The notes beneath the pieces were generated by a model. The model saw nothing but the letters and a program-made list of their open reading frames with translations. It searched no databases and was not told where the DNA came from. Both the position numbers and the translations under genes were made by a program. A stretch of 64,000 nucleotides of DNA, taken from assembly GCA_016710595.1 (NCBI GenBank), contig JADJVM010000008.1:248001-312000 (forward strand). Reading direction: 5' to 3'. How positions within the stretch are numbered: the stretch's first letter is position 1; each line of letters starts with the position of its first letter. This stretch comes from Niastella sp. Its GTDB lineage: Bacteria; Bacteroidota; Bacteroidia; Chitinophagales; Chitinophagaceae. Below are positions 62,475-64,000 of this stretch, piece after piece.

Positions 62475-63089
62475 ATGCAAACTCAAAAAACAACCACCCT
62501 ATTTACTGATATTGGCGGTGTGCTGCTCACCAATGGATGGGATCATAATTCCCGGCAAAAAGCGGCTGTACATTTTAACTTAGATCAGGAAGAAATGGCA
62601 TCCCGCCACCACCTCACTTTTGATACCTATGAATCCGGTAAATTGTCTTTGGATGAATACTTAAACCGAACCGTTTTTTACATGCCCCGGAATTTCACTA
62701 AAAAAGATTTCCAGGATTTTATGTTTGCCCAATCTAAGGCATTACCGGGCATGATTGAATTAATTACCGAACTGAAACTAAAGTATAAATTAAAAGTGGC
62801 CGTAGTAAGCAACGAAGGGCGGGAACTCAATACATACCGAATCGCTCAGTTTGAGTTGGGGAAATTTGTAGATTTTTTTATATCATCCAGTTTTGTACAT
62901 TTTAGGAAACCGGATATTGATATTTTTAAAATTGCATTGGATGTAGCACAGGTAAACCCAACAGAAATTTTATATATCGAAGACAGGCCCATGTTTATAT
63001 CTGTTGCAGAAGAGCTGGGTATTACCGGCATCCATCATGAAAATTTGGAAAAAACAAAATTAATATTGGCCGGCTATGGATTAAAATAA
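62475..63089 (+). CDS. HAD-superfamily phosphatase (HAD-IA, YihX-like)
   Basis: 204 residues. Motif I is FTDIGGVL with nucleophile D12 (the second acidic residue is replaced by G, as in YihX-type members); motif II VVSNEG, motif III K of RKPD, motif IV YIEDRPM. A four-helix cap is in the first 90 residues. Likely a small-molecule phosphatase; the substrate is unknown. Confidence 0.88.
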   Translation: MQTQKTTTLFTDIGGVLLTNGWDHNSRQKAAVHFNLDQEEMASRHHLTFDTYESGKLSLDEYLNRTVFYMPRNFTKKDFQDFMFAQSKALPGMIELITELKLKYKLKVAVVSNEGRELNTYRIAQFELGKFVDFFISSSFVHFRKPDIDIFKIALDVAQVNPTEILYIEDRPMFISVAEELGITGIHHENLEKTKLILAGYGLK

Positions 63090-63152
63090 TATACCAACTA
63101 AAACTGGAATGATTATTTATTATAGCTCTTATGATCGCAATAAAGAAAAACA

Positions 63153-64000
63153 ATGAATAAAAAAATTTTATCTGACTGCATTCAGCAGCTATTTGCAAAT
63201 AGTAAAGGTCTGCTAGCTATGGATGAAAGTTTAGGCACATGTAATAAGCGCTTTGCAGCGGCAGGTATTCCACAGACCGAGGAAATGAGACGACGCTACC
63301 GCCAATTGCTTATTACCACAAAGGGATTACAGGATAGTATTGGCGGAGTGATCTTATTTGATGAAACCATCAGGCAAAAAACAGATGATGGAACCCCATT
63401 TACAAAAATATTGCAGGATGCAGGCATCATCATAGGAATCAAAGTAGATAAAGGGACGATCGGGCAACCGGGTTTCCCCAACGAAAAAATTACTGAAGGA
63501 TTAGATGGATTACGAAACCGTTTGCAGGAATATAAAACCATGGGCGCCCGTTTTGCAAAATGGCGTGCTGTCATTCGAATTGGCGAAAATACACCCACAC
63601 AAGGAAGTATTGAAGCCAATATTCATGCACTTGCACGATACGCAGCCTTATGCCAGGAAGCCGATATTGTACCAATTGTAGAACCCGAAGTATTGATGGA
63701 AGGCGATCATACAATCTGGCAATGTTTTGAAACTACTGAACGGGTTTTAAAAAATTTAATTTATCAATTTTACACACAACATATTTGGCTGGAAGGGATC
63801 ATTATAAAACCCAATATGGTTATTTCCGGTACTGGCGCAGCAAAAAAAGACACTGCCAATGATGTAGCAGAATTTACGGTGAAATGCCTGTTAGCATCCA
63901 TACCACCTGCTGTACCTGCCATTGCTTTTTTATCTGGCGGGCAATCGCCTGAATACGCTACCATGCACTTAGACAAAATGCATGAATTATTTAAAAATAA
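63153..64000 (+). CDS. Class I fructose-bisphosphate aldolase (cut at the right edge)
   Basis: 282 codons from ATG 63153, C-terminus outside the window. Splits fructose-1,6-bisphosphate into two trioses in glycolysis, by a Schiff base. The sequence follows the animal/plant-type class I aldolase closely: LAMDES (21-26), GGVILFDET, FAKWRAV (134-140), VEPEVLMEGDHT (176-187), and the Schiff-base lysine K219 in IIIKPNMV. SGGQS (261-265) is the phosphate-binding turn. The residues for the C-terminal tyrosine tail are not in view. Confidence 0.93.
   Translation, partial: MNKKILSDCIQQLFANSKGLLAMDESLGTCNKRFAAAGIPQTEEMRRRYRQLLITTKGLQDSIGGVILFDETIRQKTDDGTPFTKILQDAGIIIGIKVDKGTIGQPGFPNEKITEGLDGLRNRLQEYKTMGARFAKWRAVIRIGENTPTQGSIEANIHALARYAALCQEADIVPIVEPEVLMEGDHTIWQCFETTERVLKNLIYQFYTQHIWLEGIIIKPNMVISGTGAAKKDTANDVAEFTVKCLLASIPPAVPAIAFLSGGQSPEYATMHLDKMHELFKN

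Noticed and set aside
59140..63100. A guanidine riboswitch upstream of the SugE/Gdx-like gene
   Set aside because: Only 12 nt separate it from the LysE-family gene, leaving no room for a riboswitch; the upstream operon promoter shows no such structure.
1..64000. CRISPR array, prophage, integrative element, toxin-antitoxin or defence island
   Set aside because: No array of direct repeats, integrase, transposase, recombinase or defence gene set was found. The EVE protein and the sirtuin sit in a housekeeping run and are not enough to propose a defence system.

Overview
The window is ordinary core chromosome of a Bacteroidota bacterium, most likely class Chitinophagia, family Chitinophagaceae. 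The signs are an AT-rich sequence, promoters of the TAnnTTTG (-7) type, few Shine-Dalgarno sites, two exported proteins with type A type-IX-secretion (T9SS) C-terminal domains, and many families typical of the phylum (DUF3822, DUF4230, DUF5686, DUF6089, DUF4256, DUF2723, YtxJ, an RpoD without region 1.1). I see no rRNA, tRNA, CRISPR array, prophage, insertion sequence or plasmid gene. Genes are cut at both edges: a DUF2723 membrane protein on the left and a class I fructose-bisphosphate aldolase on the right.

Layout. 1-8.5 kb: DUF2723 glycosyltransferase-like protein, EamA transporter, 4-hydroxyphenylpyruvate dioxygenase behind a long leader, a lipoprotein, threonine aldolase, and the primary sigma factor. 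8.6-18 kb: LepA, a MutS2 without an Smr domain, a dihaem cytochrome, a secreted GH13 amylase and a second T9SS cargo protein. 18-25.8 kb: leftward recF/DUF721/msrA, and rightward pdhA/TPR/ribH/LutA-like/EVE/sirtuin facing a saccharopine dehydrogenase. 26-29.6 kb: gyrA and DUF4256. 29.6-36.4 kb: a leftward housekeeping operon DUF3822-rsmD-5-FCL-lpxK-FkbM, then MATE, a GT2 mannosyltransferase and a DEDDh exonuclease. 36.5-44.2 kb: a small lipoprotein with ytxJ, an L,D-transpeptidase, an SF1 helicase, and a polyphosphate-glucokinase-like ROK kinase divergent from a GH63 glucosidase. 44.2-55.3 kb: DUF6089, pdhB, thiolase, DUF4230, trhO, DUF5686, MqnP-like prenyltransferase, DoxX and serine dehydratase. 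55.4-64 kb: FKBP, HU/SPOR-like protein, YhhN, CbpA/CbpM, methyltransferase, LysE and SMR transporters, HAD phosphatase and aldolase.

How the genes fit together. The two pyruvate dehydrogenase E1 subunits lie about 25 kb apart on opposite strands, and thiolase lies next to pdhB, so acetyl-CoA supply and use are represented. The amylase, GH63 enzyme and glucokinase suggest glucan breakdown and glucose phosphorylation. LpxK, the L,D-transpeptidase, DUF5686, DUF6089 and the T9SS cargo fit a Gram-negative envelope. MqnP-like prenyltransferase and the dihaem cytochrome fit menaquinone-based respiration.

I did not find a convincing new multigene system. The observations most worth checking are: a set of consensus -7 promoter elements lying 3-8 nt before start codons (possible leaderless mRNAs); a shared ATCTGT immediately before the ATG of three exported proteins; a GyrA with lysine at the quinolone-contact serine position; an RsmD with GPPY in place of the catalytic DPPY/NPPY; a sirtuin with no zinc cysteines; a tandem -7 element plus short leader ORF ahead of hppD; and a cluster of REP-like hairpins at 52.3-52.4 kb.
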